A DNA stretch of 64,000 nt. Source: Ardenticatenaceae bacterium. GTDB taxonomy: Bacteria > Chloroflexota > Anaerolineae > Promineifilales > Promineifilaceae. Below, in pieces: positions 26,400 through 36,169 of the stretch. The notes under the pieces are model-generated. The model was not told the DNA's origin and did no database searches. It saw nothing but the letters and a program-made list of their open reading frames with translations. Made by a program: the position numbers and the translations under genes. Position 1 is the stretch's first letter. Each line of letters opens with the position of its first letter. Where the stretch lies: positions 27,158-91,157 of the forward strand of contig JACKCC010000026.1 of the NCBI GenBank assembly GCA_020634245.1, read 5' to 3'.

Positions 26400-28286
26400 T
26401 CAGGGAACATCATCAACAACATATTTACTAAAAACAGTCAAAACCACCGGCTCCGCCCAATCGATAGGAGAAACATCAACCCCCAAAATGTCACCCGCCG
26501 TATGGGTTCGTCCCCGTCCCGTACTGACCACACCCAAATCGATAAATTTAGGATTCCCCAACAAATCTTTTGGAATCTGAATCTCGATAATCGACGGAGA
26601 ACCGCTTTCGATTGCCGCGCCACCCCAAAAGGCAAGTTCTTCCCACTCAGCGCCATCCCAAACATAAAAATCGTGGCTGCTGCCGGCCGTACCCTTACGA
26701 TCAACCAGCCGGATATCAAGACGGAATTCGGGTTGGTAGGGAGCGGCGACTGTAATTGGCCGTTTGTCCACGTCAACGTCAGCACCCTGACCATCCTGGG
26801 TCGTATCAAAATAGATCAGAAATTGACCCCAAGGATCAGCATAAACATCCCCATTAACAGTCAACGCCAGGTAAAAGGAATCCGCATCATCACGAACGTA
26901 TAAATTGAGCAAATCCAGATGCTGGAACTGTTTGAGATTATCACCGGCTTCATCTTGAGCCAATGCTTCACCATAAGTTTCATCTATCACGCCATCTACC
27001 AATTCGGCCGGGAAGAGATAGGAATAATCAAGAAATTCAATGCCCTCGTGAACTTCATTGCCGTTCTGAAAGTCGAAGAAGGTCGCGTTTTCCCAATGGG
27101 ACCCTTGTCCCCAGCGAGTCGAGCATTGGGTGGAAACCCAGGCCGGTTCCCAGTAAACCACGCCCAGGCCGCCGTTGCTGATCATGCTCTGCGTCAGGTC
27201 AATCATGAACTGGCGCTGGCCTGCGGGGGAGATGGAGTAGCCGCGAATGCCCTGGTTGAGAATATTATCGGCCGTTTCCTCCACCGCATCAAACGTCCAG
27301 GGGTAAGCCGTTTCCACAATCATCACGTCTTTGTTGAATGCCTGCCGCAAATAACTCACGTGAGCGCCCACGTCGGCCGGCGAGAACAGGCTCCACTGCG
27401 GATAATAAGACAGGCCAATCACGTCAAAATCAGTGACGCCGTGCTGCATGGCTTCCCGGAACCACCAACCCGCGTTTTCCGGTTGGGCCACGTGCAGGAT
27501 AATTTTGGGGTTGGTATTCGTCTCCGCAGCAATATCGCGCACGGCACGAATCCCGGCATTGAATAGCCGGGCGTCCCTGGGCCAATCCAGCCCGTCCACC
27601 CGTTTGACCAGCCCGGCGTTGGTTTCATTACCAACCTGGACAAAATTGGGCATCACACCTTGCTTATAGAGTTCACTCAGCACGTCATAGGTGTACTGGT
27701 AAAGCGCATCGGGCAGTTCTTCTTCGGTCAGGTCTTCCCAGGCGGCGGGGATTGCCTGCTTGCCAGGATCAGCCCAATTATCCGAGTAGTGAAGAGCCAG
27801 TAAGGTAGCCATACCTGCTTCTTTGGCGCGCGTAAAAGTTCGGGCGACATCAGCCAGGGTGCTGTAATCGGTCCAGTCGGGATTGTGCCACAGCCGGGCA
27901 CGCACCAGGTTGGCACCGTGTTCACTAAACAGTTCAAAGGCGTCGCGGGATTCTCCATTTTCCCGGTAGACCGCGCCGCAGTCATCCATTTCATTGACGT
28001 AGGATAAGTCCACGCCAAAATAAAATGGCGCTTCAAATACAGGCGCTGGCTCAGGTGATGGCTCAGGCGATGGTTCAAGTGTAGGTTCTGGAATAGCTGT
28101 CGATGTGGGTTCAGAAACAGGCTCAGGTGTGGGGAGAGGCGTTGGTTCTAATGGTGGTGAAGGCGTGGGTTCCGATAACGACTCCTTCTGAGATTGACAG
28201 CCGCTCAGCAAAAGGACAAGCAACCCTACACTAAGAAATCCATAAAGTAAAATCTGCGAAATCTGCGGTTTTTTCAAAGGAAGCAT
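26400..28286 (-). CDS. GH53 endo-beta-1,4-galactanase, lipoprotein
   Basis: 628 residues. A lipoprotein signal with lipobox LLSGC (Cys30) is followed by a Pro/Glu/Thr linker to about residue 82. The GH53 barrel (about 86-430) shows YFGVDLSYVNEMDD, RLWHNPDWTDY, the acid/base in VGNETNAG (E221) and the nucleophile in VMIVETAYPW (E325). Residues 450-628 form a beta domain of the glucodextranase C-terminal/DOMON kind, likely for carbohydrate binding. It cuts type I arabinogalactan outside the cell. It starts three bases after the permease stop, as last gene of the transport operon, the same partnership as ganB in Bacillus. Confidence 0.9.
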   Translation of the reverse strand: MLPLKKPQISQILLYGFLSVGLLVLLLSGCQSQKESLSEPTPSPPLEPTPLPTPEPVSEPTSTAIPEPTLEPSPEPSPEPAPVFEAPFYFGVDLSYVNEMDDCGAVYRENGESRDAFELFSEHGANLVRARLWHNPDWTDYSTLADVARTFTRAKEAGMATLLALHYSDNWADPGKQAIPAAWEDLTEEELPDALYQYTYDVLSELYKQGVMPNFVQVGNETNAGLVKRVDGLDWPRDARLFNAGIRAVRDIAAETNTNPKIILHVAQPENAGWWFREAMQHGVTDFDVIGLSYYPQWSLFSPADVGAHVSYLRQAFNKDVMIVETAYPWTFDAVEETADNILNQGIRGYSISPAGQRQFMIDLTQSMISNGGLGVVYWEPAWVSTQCSTRWGQGSHWENATFFDFQNGNEVHEGIEFLDYSYLFPAELVDGVIDETYGEALAQDEAGDNLKQFQHLDLLNLYVRDDADSFYLALTVNGDVYADPWGQFLIYFDTTQDGQGADVDVDKRPITVAAPYQPEFRLDIRLVDRKGTAGSSHDFYVWDGAEWEELAFWGGAAIESGSPSIIEIQIPKDLLGNPKFIDLGVVSTGRGRTHTAGDILGVDVSPIDWAEPVVLTVFSKYVVDDVP

Positions 28287-28289
28287 CGT

Positions 28290-29183
28290 CTACTGTTTTA
28301 CCGCACCTTGTGTCAATCCACCCACAATCTGATCTTGCAGGAGCAGGTAAATAATCATAATGGGCAGCGCCCCGATCAACGCACCGGCGGAAAAGACGCC
28401 CCAGCGCTGGTTAAACTGCGCGCCGGCAAAAACTTGCAGGCCAACCATCAACGTATATTGTTCGTTGCTTTTGAGCAGCACCCGGGCCAGGATGAACTCG
28501 CCATAAGTGCCAATGTAGTTGAGAATCAGGATGACGATGAGAATCGGCCGTAACAACGGCAGGATTAACCGGGTAAAGATTTGCCAGTCAGTTGCCCCTT
28601 CCACCATCGCCGACTCATCTATGTCACGCGGAATGGTGTCAAGGAAACCCTTCATCAGCCAGATGTTGATGCCCATAGCCCCGCCCAAATAGACCAGGAT
28701 CAGGCTCCCGTGCGTATTCAAACCAATGCCGGGTAAAACATCACCAACCTGCGAAATCATCAGGAAAGTGGCTACAATCGCCAGCAGCGCCGGAAATACC
28801 TGGACGAGCAAGATGCCTTTGAGCATCGTCTGGCGGCCGCGAAAACGGAAGCGCGAGAATGCATAACCGGCCGTCGTGGTAATTGCCAGCGAGAGGACGG
28901 ATGTGATCGTGGCAATTTTGATCGAGTTCCCAAACCACGTCCAGAAAGGGAACTCGCCGGATGTAATCAAGGTTCTGTAATTATCGAATCCAAAGTTTTC
29001 CGGGATCAGTTTTTGAGTGGCTAGCGAGCCGGTTGGATTTAAGGAAGCCGAGACGACCCAGAGGATCGGGAATATGGAAAAGACAATCAGGATAAGCGCC
29101 ACTATCAGGCGTAAGCCGACGCTGACAGCCCGTTGGGCTTTGAGGGACGTACGCAAGCGTTGAACAGGGACAATGCTAGACAT
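28290..29183 (-). CDS. ABC sugar permease, MalG/GanQ type
   Basis: The start ATG at 29183 overlaps the end of the upstream permease by eight bases; an upstream in-frame ATG at 29279 would lie deep in that gene. 297 residues with six membrane segments and the EAA loop in SAMVEGATDWQIFTRLILPL. It pairs with the MalF-type permease to form the channel importing galacto-oligosaccharides. No ATPase gene is in the window, so a shared MsmX/MalK-like ATPase elsewhere is likely (inference). Confidence 0.9.
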   Translation of the reverse strand: MSSIVPVQRLRTSLKAQRAVSVGLRLIVALILIVFSIFPILWVVSASLNPTGSLATQKLIPENFGFDNYRTLITSGEFPFWTWFGNSIKIATITSVLSLAITTTAGYAFSRFRFRGRQTMLKGILLVQVFPALLAIVATFLMISQVGDVLPGIGLNTHGSLILVYLGGAMGINIWLMKGFLDTIPRDIDESAMVEGATDWQIFTRLILPLLRPILIVILILNYIGTYGEFILARVLLKSNEQYTLMVGLQVFAGAQFNQRWGVFSAGALIGALPIMIIYLLLQDQIVGGLTQGAVKQ

Positions 29184-30765
29184 TTTCGCTGACCTCCTCC
29201 CACATATTGGTATAGCGGAACTGGAAGAGGGTGATTGTGCCGACAATGAAGAAGATGACCATCGTGATCGCCGCGGCAAATCCGTAATTGATGCCCCGGC
29301 TGGCCGTGAAAGCCAGATTATAGACGTAACTGATCAAGATGTCGGTATGCCCGGCCGGCGTAGGCGTACCGGCCATAGGTGGGCCACCGGCATTGAAGAT
29401 GTAGATCAAATTAAAATTATTGAAGTTGAAGACAAATGAGGCGATCAACAATGGCCCTACGGCAACCAGCAGCAGGGGCAGGGTTATACGCCAGAACTGC
29501 TGCCAGGTATTGGCACCATCCACTTGCGCCGCCGCATAATAATCATCAGGAATGGATTGCAAGGCTCCGCTGCATATCAGCATGAAATAGGGATAGCTCA
29601 ACCAGAGATTGATAATCAGAATAGCAATTTTGGCCCAAGTTTGGTCAGTGAACCAGGGTGGCGCCCAGCCAAACAGCGCTTCCAGAGCGCGGTCTATCAC
29701 CCCAAGTTCGGGGTTCAACATGCCGCGCCAGATTAAAATGGTCAGCAGCGCCGGGACAGTGTAAGGAATGATCAATAAGGAGCGAATGAGTTTCTTGAAA
29801 GGAAAATACTGGTCATTGAACATGATGGCAATAGCCAACCCCAAAGAAAAGTTCAACAGCAGACTGAAAAAGGCAAAGGCAAAGTTCCAGATGATGATCC
29901 GCACCAAGGGGCCACGCAAGGCAGGACTGGTGAAAAACTCTTTGAAATTAGCAAACTGGATGGAGGCGATAAATCCCGGTCGCAGTTGTGTGCCATCGGG
30001 CGCAGAGAATGTGCCCCGGATGTTCTGGTATTCAACCCCTGTCTCCTGGTTCGTCATAACATCCCGTTCAGGGTCATATGCATAAAGGGGCAGTAATTCT
30101 GCAGCTTCTTTGGGAGAGCGAATCTGGATAGTATTCCCGGCTTCACCAAACTGGATTTCTGTCAAATTTTGATCTATTGCGGCCTGGATGGCATTCAGCC
30201 TGGTATACCCTTCTATCGTTTCAGGAATACCTTTATCATCAAATCCACTAATCCCCGACTCTCCGGGTTGGGGTTGAGTGAGTGGTTCACCTGGTTTAGC
30301 CAGGTAGCCATTCCCGTCCGCATCCTCAAGCCAAAGCACATATTCACCTTCTGGAGATTTGAAGGCCGTCCAGGAATAGGCTCTTCCGGTTTCCGGGAGG
30401 TATTTCTCTTTTAGAATCTGGTCTAAGGATTGTTCCTGGGTGATGAGATGGCCTTCACCGTAGTTGGTGAAAGAAACCCAGACGGTAAATATGATGGGGT
30501 AGATGGTAAACAACGCCATCAGCACCAGCCCAACCACCATCCACCGGATTGGGTATGCCTTCCGGCGCAGGAATATGATGTTGACAAAAATCAGAATGAT
30601 GGAAGTGGCAGCTGCCAATGGGTAATAACCCAACGATACAACTCGGTTGAAAAACCAAATAGCAGATGCGTCCAGGGCGATCAAAAATGCCAGACGCACT
30701 AACCGGGATCCAATTAGTGTCGTTGTTTTTGGTTGGGAGGCGTTTTGCAAACCCTTATTAGCCAC
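29176..30765 (-). CDS. ABC sugar permease, MalF/GanP type
   Basis: 529 residues. Membrane segments occur near 20-40, 45-65 and 75-97, then a long extracytoplasmic region (about 100-285) comparable to the MalF P2 loop, then the core membrane segments. The EAA loop reads QVDGANTWQQFWRITLPLL. It forms a heterodimer with the MalG-type protein. The long loop contacts the binding protein in MalF. Lies 86 bases downstream of the binding-protein gene, separated by a hairpin. Confidence 0.9.
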   Translation of the reverse strand: MANKGLQNASQPKTTTLIGSRLVRLAFLIALDASAIWFFNRVVSLGYYPLAAATSIILIFVNIIFLRRKAYPIRWMVVGLVLMALFTIYPIIFTVWVSFTNYGEGHLITQEQSLDQILKEKYLPETGRAYSWTAFKSPEGEYVLWLEDADGNGYLAKPGEPLTQPQPGESGISGFDDKGIPETIEGYTRLNAIQAAIDQNLTEIQFGEAGNTIQIRSPKEAAELLPLYAYDPERDVMTNQETGVEYQNIRGTFSAPDGTQLRPGFIASIQFANFKEFFTSPALRGPLVRIIIWNFAFAFFSLLLNFSLGLAIAIMFNDQYFPFKKLIRSLLIIPYTVPALLTILIWRGMLNPELGVIDRALEALFGWAPPWFTDQTWAKIAILIINLWLSYPYFMLICSGALQSIPDDYYAAAQVDGANTWQQFWRITLPLLLVAVGPLLIASFVFNFNNFNLIYIFNAGGPPMAGTPTPAGHTDILISYVYNLAFTASRGINYGFAAAITMVIFFIVGTITLFQFRYTNMWEEVSENV

Positions 30766-30807
30766 GGTATAACCTTGTCCAATTTTTCATCAAAGAGAAA
30801 AGCAGCA

Positions 30808-30835
30808 ATGGAGGCCGGAAAATTCCGTCCTCCAT
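30808..30835 (-). promoter_or_regulatory. Hairpin between binding-protein and permease genes
   Basis: ATGGAGGCCGGAA, two bases, then TTCCGTCCTCCAT: a 13-base stem with one mismatch. No T-run follows on the minus strand. Similar hairpins between malE and malF lower permease expression relative to the binding protein. Confidence 0.55.
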
Positions 30836-30851
30836 TTTGTGTCTATAAGGG

Positions 30852-32516
30852 TTATTCTGTTGCCACTTCTACCAGATGTGTTTCTGGATCATAGGTAAAG
30901 GTGACAGTGCTGTCTGACGCCAGGCTAAGGGTGTAGTTAGGACCATCCTGTGCGCCATCGGAACCATAGTTTACGGTCCAATCGCCATCCAGGGCTACTT
31001 TGAATTCGTAATCACCCGCTGACAGTTCAACAACCAGGGTTAACAGACCATCATCTCCCTCTTGCATCGCAGTCGCCTGGCAAGCGGGATCCCACTGGGC
31101 ACCGCAACCCGCCTGATCCTGGAAGGTGCCGGGCAGGTTGACCATGCCAGCCAGTGCCCCACGGATCAAGGCGCGAACCTGTTCGGCTGCGTCGGTCATT
31201 GCTTCTTCAGGGGTTTGTTCTCCGGTTACCGCCAGAGTGATACCGTTATCGGCCGCGCTCCACACGGAACCCATTTCGGGAATGTTGGGCATGGGCATCG
31301 CATTGGCACCGGCCAGGCCCATTGCTTTCAGGTCCGGGTCGTCGGTTGTCTCCAGGATGGCCTTGAAGGCAGACGGCCGTAGCCCGGTTTCATAGAGTAA
31401 CTGCATCGTTTCTTCGGTGGCGACAAACTCGGTCAGGAAAGCCTGGGCCAACAATACGTTTTCGCTGAAGGGGTTGATCATGAAGCCCTGTACGCCGAGG
31501 AATGGAGCGCCGTTATCGGGGAAACTATCGGCTACAGCATAGGGGACACCGGAGGCGCGGATGCGATCCAGCGCCCAGGGGCCGGCCATAAGGAATGGAA
31601 TCTGCCCGGTTTCAAACAGGGAGTGGGCGGTTTCGTAGTCGAAGGTTTCGGGCATCAGACCTTCTTCAACAGCTCCGGTCATCCAGGCAACGGCCGTGAT
31701 CTCACCTTCACTATCCAAACCGACGTCATCAGCATTCCAGGCGCCATTCTCATCTACACCAAAGATATAGCCGCCAAAAGCTGTCTGAATCGGCAAGGCA
31801 TTGTACAGCGGGCCGGTAGACACAGCGATGGCGTACTCAACTTTACCTTCTCCTTGAAGGGTACGGCCGATTTCCAGTACTTCATCCCAGGTGGTGGGAG
31901 GTTCAGAAACCAACTCGGTGTTATAGAAAAATCCAAGATTTTCGGAAGCATAAGGCACACCATAGAGATTGCCATCCGTGTAGGTAAACGCCGCCAACGT
32001 TGACTCTACAAACTCATCTTTTGTATCACCCAATTCAATGGGGGCTACCAGACCACTCTCGACCAGCGCTCCCAGCCAGTCGTGAACGCCAATGTAAATA
32101 TCAGGACCTTCGCCAGCCGGTGCGGCAATAAGTACCTGGGAACGAATATCCTGTACAACACCCAAGTCCTCGACAACAAGTTCCACGCCATACTCAGCAC
32201 GAAAATCGTCGGCAAGTCCAAGTAGAATTGGGGTACGCGTATCGTCAGCCCAAATTTTCAAGGTAGCCATAGGTTCTTCGGCCGGCGTTTCTTCAACCAC
32301 AGGTTCTGTCGTGGGTTCTTCCGTCGGTTCCACGGCGGGTTCTTCCGTCGGTACTTCCATGGGCTCTTCCACTATAGGTTCTTCAGCTGCGGGTTCCTCG
32401 ACCACAGGTTCTTCTGTAGCCGGAGCCACAGTTGCAGGAGCGGCTCCGCCACATGCAGATAACATCAACATTACAATCAAAACAAAAATCAGGGTTACAA
32501 AATGCTTTTTCTTCAT
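30852..32516 (-). CDS. Sugar-binding lipoprotein (MalE/GanS type) with X25-like C-terminal domain
   Basis: The ATG at 32516 has GGAGG seven bases upstream and starts a lipoprotein signal, MKKKHFVTLIFVLIVMLMLS, then Ala-Cys. 554 residues. A Thr/Glu/Pro linker leads into the type I solute-binding domain (EEPMATLKIWADD, EVLEIGRTLQGEGKVEYA, GYIFGVDENGAW, QIPFLMAGPWAL). From about 470 a beta domain like X25 of alpha-amylases and pullulanases appears: CGAQWDPACQATAM, AGDYEFKVALDGDWTVNYG, VTFTYDPETH. That addition is not found in classical MalE and may bind starch-like or galactan chains (inference). First gene of the galactan operon. Confidence 0.9.
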   Translation of the reverse strand: MKKKHFVTLIFVLIVMLMLSACGGAAPATVAPATEEPVVEEPAAEEPIVEEPMEVPTEEPAVEPTEEPTTEPVVEETPAEEPMATLKIWADDTRTPILLGLADDFRAEYGVELVVEDLGVVQDIRSQVLIAAPAGEGPDIYIGVHDWLGALVESGLVAPIELGDTKDEFVESTLAAFTYTDGNLYGVPYASENLGFFYNTELVSEPPTTWDEVLEIGRTLQGEGKVEYAIAVSTGPLYNALPIQTAFGGYIFGVDENGAWNADDVGLDSEGEITAVAWMTGAVEEGLMPETFDYETAHSLFETGQIPFLMAGPWALDRIRASGVPYAVADSFPDNGAPFLGVQGFMINPFSENVLLAQAFLTEFVATEETMQLLYETGLRPSAFKAILETTDDPDLKAMGLAGANAMPMPNIPEMGSVWSAADNGITLAVTGEQTPEEAMTDAAEQVRALIRGALAGMVNLPGTFQDQAGCGAQWDPACQATAMQEGDDGLLTLVVELSAGDYEFKVALDGDWTVNYGSDGAQDGPNYTLSLASDSTVTFTYDPETHLVEVATE

Positions 32517-32547
32517 CAGGCGCCTCCAATCATTTGAAAAAAGTGTA

Positions 32548-32572
32548 AGCACAACGTGTAATTAGTTGTGCT
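32548..32572. promoter_or_regulatory. Inverted repeat in galactan operon leader
   Basis: AGCACAAC, nine bases, GTTGTGCT: a perfect eight-base dyad between the candidate promoter and the binding-protein start. It may be a second operator site. Confidence 0.45.
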
Positions 32573-32582
32573 ATTCTCCATA

Positions 32583-32596
32583 TCAACACGTGTTGA
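32583..32596. promoter_or_regulatory. LacI-type operator
   Basis: TCAACACGTGTTGA is a perfect 14-base palindrome with the central CG step usual for LacI-family operators. It lies just downstream of the candidate promoter of the galactan operon and 159 bases before the beta-galactosidase gene. The LacI protein at 35123 is the likely ligand. Confidence 0.6.
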
Positions 32597-32613
32597 CATT
32601 ACGTGTTTCTAAG

Positions 32614-32640
32614 ATTATATTAGTTTGAATAGAAAGTCAA
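32614..32640 (-). promoter_or_regulatory. Candidate promoter of the galactan transport operon
   Basis: On the minus strand: TTGACT, a 15-base spacer and TATAAT, about 100 bases ahead of the binding-protein start. The boxes are strong but the spacer is short. Confidence 0.5.
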
Positions 32641-32754
32641 GATGCTTTCAAGGCGGAACAGGTAAACCACAAGGTTTTTCATCAAAAAAGTTTTTTTTGT
32701 TTACCCACATCCAATGCGGTGGATTCCATCCACACCAAAAAAGAAATTTAAACC

Positions 32755-34995
32755 ATGAGAAAATACATTTTATTCAACGACAATTGGCAATTTGCAGCCC
32801 AGAAATTAAACCTGGATGCATCTGATGACCTGTTTGAATCGATTACCTTACCTCATCCAAATAAAATATTTCCCCACCACAATGTTGACAATGAGGAATA
32901 TCAGTTCATTTCGACTTATCGAAAGAAGTTCTTCTGGCGCAAACAGCCAGAAAGTGAGGCATCGGCCAAGATTTACACGAGCGACGACTCCTCTCTGGTT
33001 TTTCTGGATTTTGATGGGGTGATGTTGGCGTGTACGGTGTACTTGAACGGCCGTTTCCTCAGCGAACACGTTGGTGGTTATGCCCCCTTTTCCGTTGAGA
33101 TTACCAACACACTACAAGAAGGAGAAAACATCCTCACCCTCCACGTTGATTCCCGCGAGCGAAAAGATGTTCCCCCCTACGGACATCTGGTCGATTATTT
33201 AACCTTCGGCGGCATCTACCGCGACGTTCATCTTCGCCTGGTTAACCCAATCCATATCGAAAACACCTTTATCCAAACGCTGGATGTGGTAGAAAATCCT
33301 CGGCTCGTTTGTGATGTCCGCCTGAACCACTTCAAGCGCGGTTTAAGTCTGGAAGCGATTGTGATAGATGCGATGGGCAGTGAAATTGCTTCGATCCAAC
33401 GGCAGGTTGAACATCAAACAGCACGCTTGGAATTTGAAGCCCTGCCTGACGCGGCTCTCTGGTCGATTGAAAGGCCCACCCTGTACTCATTAAAGGTTTC
33501 GCTGATCTATAATAACAAACCTCTCGACACACTTTCATCCCGTTTTGGGTTTCGGCAGGCGGAATTCTGCCCCGATGGCGGCTTTTATTTGAATGGCGAG
33601 CGCATAAATCTATTGGGCCTTAACCGTCACCAAACCTATCCGTATATTGGCGCAGCGGCTCCTGCCCGATTGCAGCGTCAGGATGCAGATATTCTCAAAT
33701 ATGAGTTGGCTTGCAATATCGTGCGCACCTCCCATTACCTGCAATCCCCCCATTTTCTTGATCGTTGTGACGAGATTGGCCTGCTGGTCTTTGAGGAAAT
33801 CACCGGTTGGCAGCACGTTGGCGATGAAAAATGGCAGGCAATTTGTCTGGCCGAACTAGAAACCATGATTGAGCGCGACCGCAATCGCCCTTCTATCGTT
33901 TTGTGGGGTGTGCGGGTAAATGAATCGGGCGACAACGATGATTTTTACGGCCGTACCAACACCCTGGCACACCAACTAGACCCCACCCGGCAAACAGGGG
34001 GTGTGCGCGATTTTTTGGGCAGTTCCTTTTTGGAAGACGTTTATACACACAACGACTTCTCCAACGGAGTCAGAATACCTACCGAACAACCACACCTGAT
34101 TACGGAGTTTGCCGGGCATATGCTCCCGACCAAAATCTGGGACCATGAAGAACGCTTGATTGAGCAGGCGCTGTTGCACGCCAAAATCCACAATTTACAG
34201 TTGGGCGATGAGAAAATTGCCGGAGCGATTGGCTGGTGCGCTTTTGACTATGCGACACATATCGAGTTTGGGTCCGGTGACCGAATCTGTTATCATGGGG
34301 TGATGGATATTTTCCGGCTGCCCAAATGGGCTGCCTATCTTTACCAAAGCCAGCAATCGCCTTCAAAGAAAATTGTCCTGCATGCGGCCACCCATTGGAC
34401 AATGGGCGACCGCAATGGGGGGGGCAACAATCCGTTAACGGTATTCAGCAATTGCGAAGAAATTGAAATCATCATCGGCAAAATATCTGTGGGCAAATTC
34501 CAACCCGCTTTCGATATTTATCCTCATTTGGACCATCCTCCTTTCATCATTGGCGGATTAGATGCCTACAGCGCCTGGGGACAGTCGGAATTTTATGATT
34601 TGCATCTGATTAGCTATCTTCAGGGAAAACCGGTCAGTGAACAGTGGATTTCCAGCAATCGGCTCCCAAAAAGATTGGAACTTTTTACGGACAGTGGGCA
34701 ACTCCAGGCTGATGGGGCTGACATGACCCGGCTGGTCTTTCGCATCACCGATAAATTCGGCAATCCCTTGCCTTACGCCACCAAAGTTGTAACTTTTGAG
34801 CTGGAGGGAGATGCCGACCTGATCGGCGAAAATCCTTTTCCGCTTATTGGTGGTCAGGCAGCTTTGTACATTAAAGCCCATCATCAGCCCGGCACAGTGA
34901 TTATTCGAGCACATGTGCCAGGATTACCCAGCACATCGGCAGCTTTGGAAATCATCTCGGCGTCAGACTTTGAAGGTCAGCGTCAGGAGCGTTAG
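32755..34995 (+). CDS. GH2 beta-galactosidase
   Basis: 746 residues, no signal peptide, so cytoplasmic. Order: jelly-roll sugar-binding domain (about 1-165, with HVGGYAPFSVEIT and VDSRERKDVPPYG), immunoglobulin-like domain (about 165-270), TIM barrel (about 275-545) and C-terminal beta domains. The acid/base is E390 in WGVRVNESGD and the nucleophile E451 in LITEFAGHM. It would hydrolyse galacto-oligosaccharides imported by the adjacent transporter. In Bacillus the partner enzyme is GH42 instead. Divergent from the transport operon, sharing the operator region. Confidence 0.88.
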   Translation: MRKYILFNDNWQFAAQKLNLDASDDLFESITLPHPNKIFPHHNVDNEEYQFISTYRKKFFWRKQPESEASAKIYTSDDSSLVFLDFDGVMLACTVYLNGRFLSEHVGGYAPFSVEITNTLQEGENILTLHVDSRERKDVPPYGHLVDYLTFGGIYRDVHLRLVNPIHIENTFIQTLDVVENPRLVCDVRLNHFKRGLSLEAIVIDAMGSEIASIQRQVEHQTARLEFEALPDAALWSIERPTLYSLKVSLIYNNKPLDTLSSRFGFRQAEFCPDGGFYLNGERINLLGLNRHQTYPYIGAAAPARLQRQDADILKYELACNIVRTSHYLQSPHFLDRCDEIGLLVFEEITGWQHVGDEKWQAICLAELETMIERDRNRPSIVLWGVRVNESGDNDDFYGRTNTLAHQLDPTRQTGGVRDFLGSSFLEDVYTHNDFSNGVRIPTEQPHLITEFAGHMLPTKIWDHEERLIEQALLHAKIHNLQLGDEKIAGAIGWCAFDYATHIEFGSGDRICYHGVMDIFRLPKWAAYLYQSQQSPSKKIVLHAATHWTMGDRNGGGNNPLTVFSNCEEIEIIIGKISVGKFQPAFDIYPHLDHPPFIIGGLDAYSAWGQSEFYDLHLISYLQGKPVSEQWISSNRLPKRLELFTDSGQLQADGADMTRLVFRITDKFGNPLPYATKVVTFELEGDADLIGENPFPLIGGQAALYIKAHHQPGTVIIRAHVPGLPSTSAALEIISASDFEGQRQER

Positions 34996-35122
34996 AATTA
35001 TCACTGTTTTGAAATGCTTCAGGGGCGAAGGTGTCTAGCCTATCCCTTGTGGACGGGGCATTCGCGCTCCGCTGCTACATATTGGTTATACATGATGTTG
35101 TTGCAAGGATGATGAAAAGCGA

Positions 35123-36169
35123 ATGACAAAAAATAAGGTCATTACCCAAAAAGATGTGGCTGAGCGCGCCGGCGTATCCCGCGGGGTTGTCTCTTATGTG
35201 ATCAACAATGGCCCGCGCGAGGTCTCTCCTGAAACGCGTGAACGGGTGTTAACTGCCATAGACGAATTGGGTTACCGGCCCAACAAACATGCTCAACGCC
35301 TGAAACTTGGCGATTCAACCGCAAAGGAATCTTTAGGGATTATCGCGGGGGGACAAAGTTATAATGTGCTAGAACGGCCGTATTACAACACGATCATAGC
35401 CGGTTTATTTGATGAAGTTCACCGCTTGGGGCAGGAGGTTCGTTTTTTTAGCTTTTTCGATGCGCTAACCGACCCGGTTTTCTTCAATAAAAACATTCAC
35501 CGGGATGAAATTTCATCTTTGATTTTGATTTTGCCGGCGATGATCGCCACGAATCCGAACAACCAGAAAATATTAGATCAGATAGCCGAGCGGATCGATA
35601 ATGTCGTCTGTTTAGAGGAGCCTCTGAAAGACTGGCCAACCATTATTTTCGATCGGGCCGCAGCGGCACGACAGGCAGTTGAACATCTCATTAAATTGGG
35701 ACACGAACGGATCGCATTTTTAGCCATTCAAGATGCCCGCCTCACCGGTTATCGACAGACATTAGCCGATCACCATCTTCCTTATGACGAAAGCCTGATT
35801 TTTACTCCTGATCCATCTCATGTGCTTTCGTCAGCTTATCAGGCAACAGTTGAAATCCTTAATTTGAGGCCAAGACCTACTGCCATTTTCGCGGCCAACG
35901 ACGAAAGCGCTATCAGTGCTATGGCAGCAATGCATGATCATGGTGTTAAGATTCCGCATGAAATGGCAATTGTATCTATCGATAATATTGGTCTGGCAGA
36001 GATGATCCGGCCGGGTCTCACAACGGTGGATATACCTAAACGACGGATGGCGTCCTATGCAATGCAGGTTTTGATGATGCAAAAGCAGTTCAATGACCAG
36101 CAATCGGCTTCAATTGTTTTGCCGACGGAACTTGTTATCCGCGAATCGTGTGGGGCGCATCAGAAATAG
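35123..36169 (+). CDS. LacI-family transcriptional repressor
   Basis: 348 residues. The N-terminal helix-turn-helix with hinge (ITQKDVAERAGVSRGVVSYV and GYRPNKHAQRLK) is followed by a periplasmic-binding-like sensor domain (RTAIFAANDESAISAM-type region, VSIDNIGLAEMIRPGLTTVD). It lies 127 bases after the beta-galactosidase gene and probably controls both galactan transcription units via the palindrome at 32583. The inducer is likely galactose, galactobiose or a related oligosaccharide (inference). Confidence 0.92.
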   Translation: MTKNKVITQKDVAERAGVSRGVVSYVINNGPREVSPETRERVLTAIDELGYRPNKHAQRLKLGDSTAKESLGIIAGGQSYNVLERPYYNTIIAGLFDEVHRLGQEVRFFSFFDALTDPVFFNKNIHRDEISSLILILPAMIATNPNNQKILDQIAERIDNVVCLEEPLKDWPTIIFDRAAAARQAVEHLIKLGHERIAFLAIQDARLTGYRQTLADHHLPYDESLIFTPDPSHVLSSAYQATVEILNLRPRPTAIFAANDESAISAMAAMHDHGVKIPHEMAIVSIDNIGLAEMIRPGLTTVDIPKRRMASYAMQVLMMQKQFNDQQSASIVLPTELVIRESCGAHQK

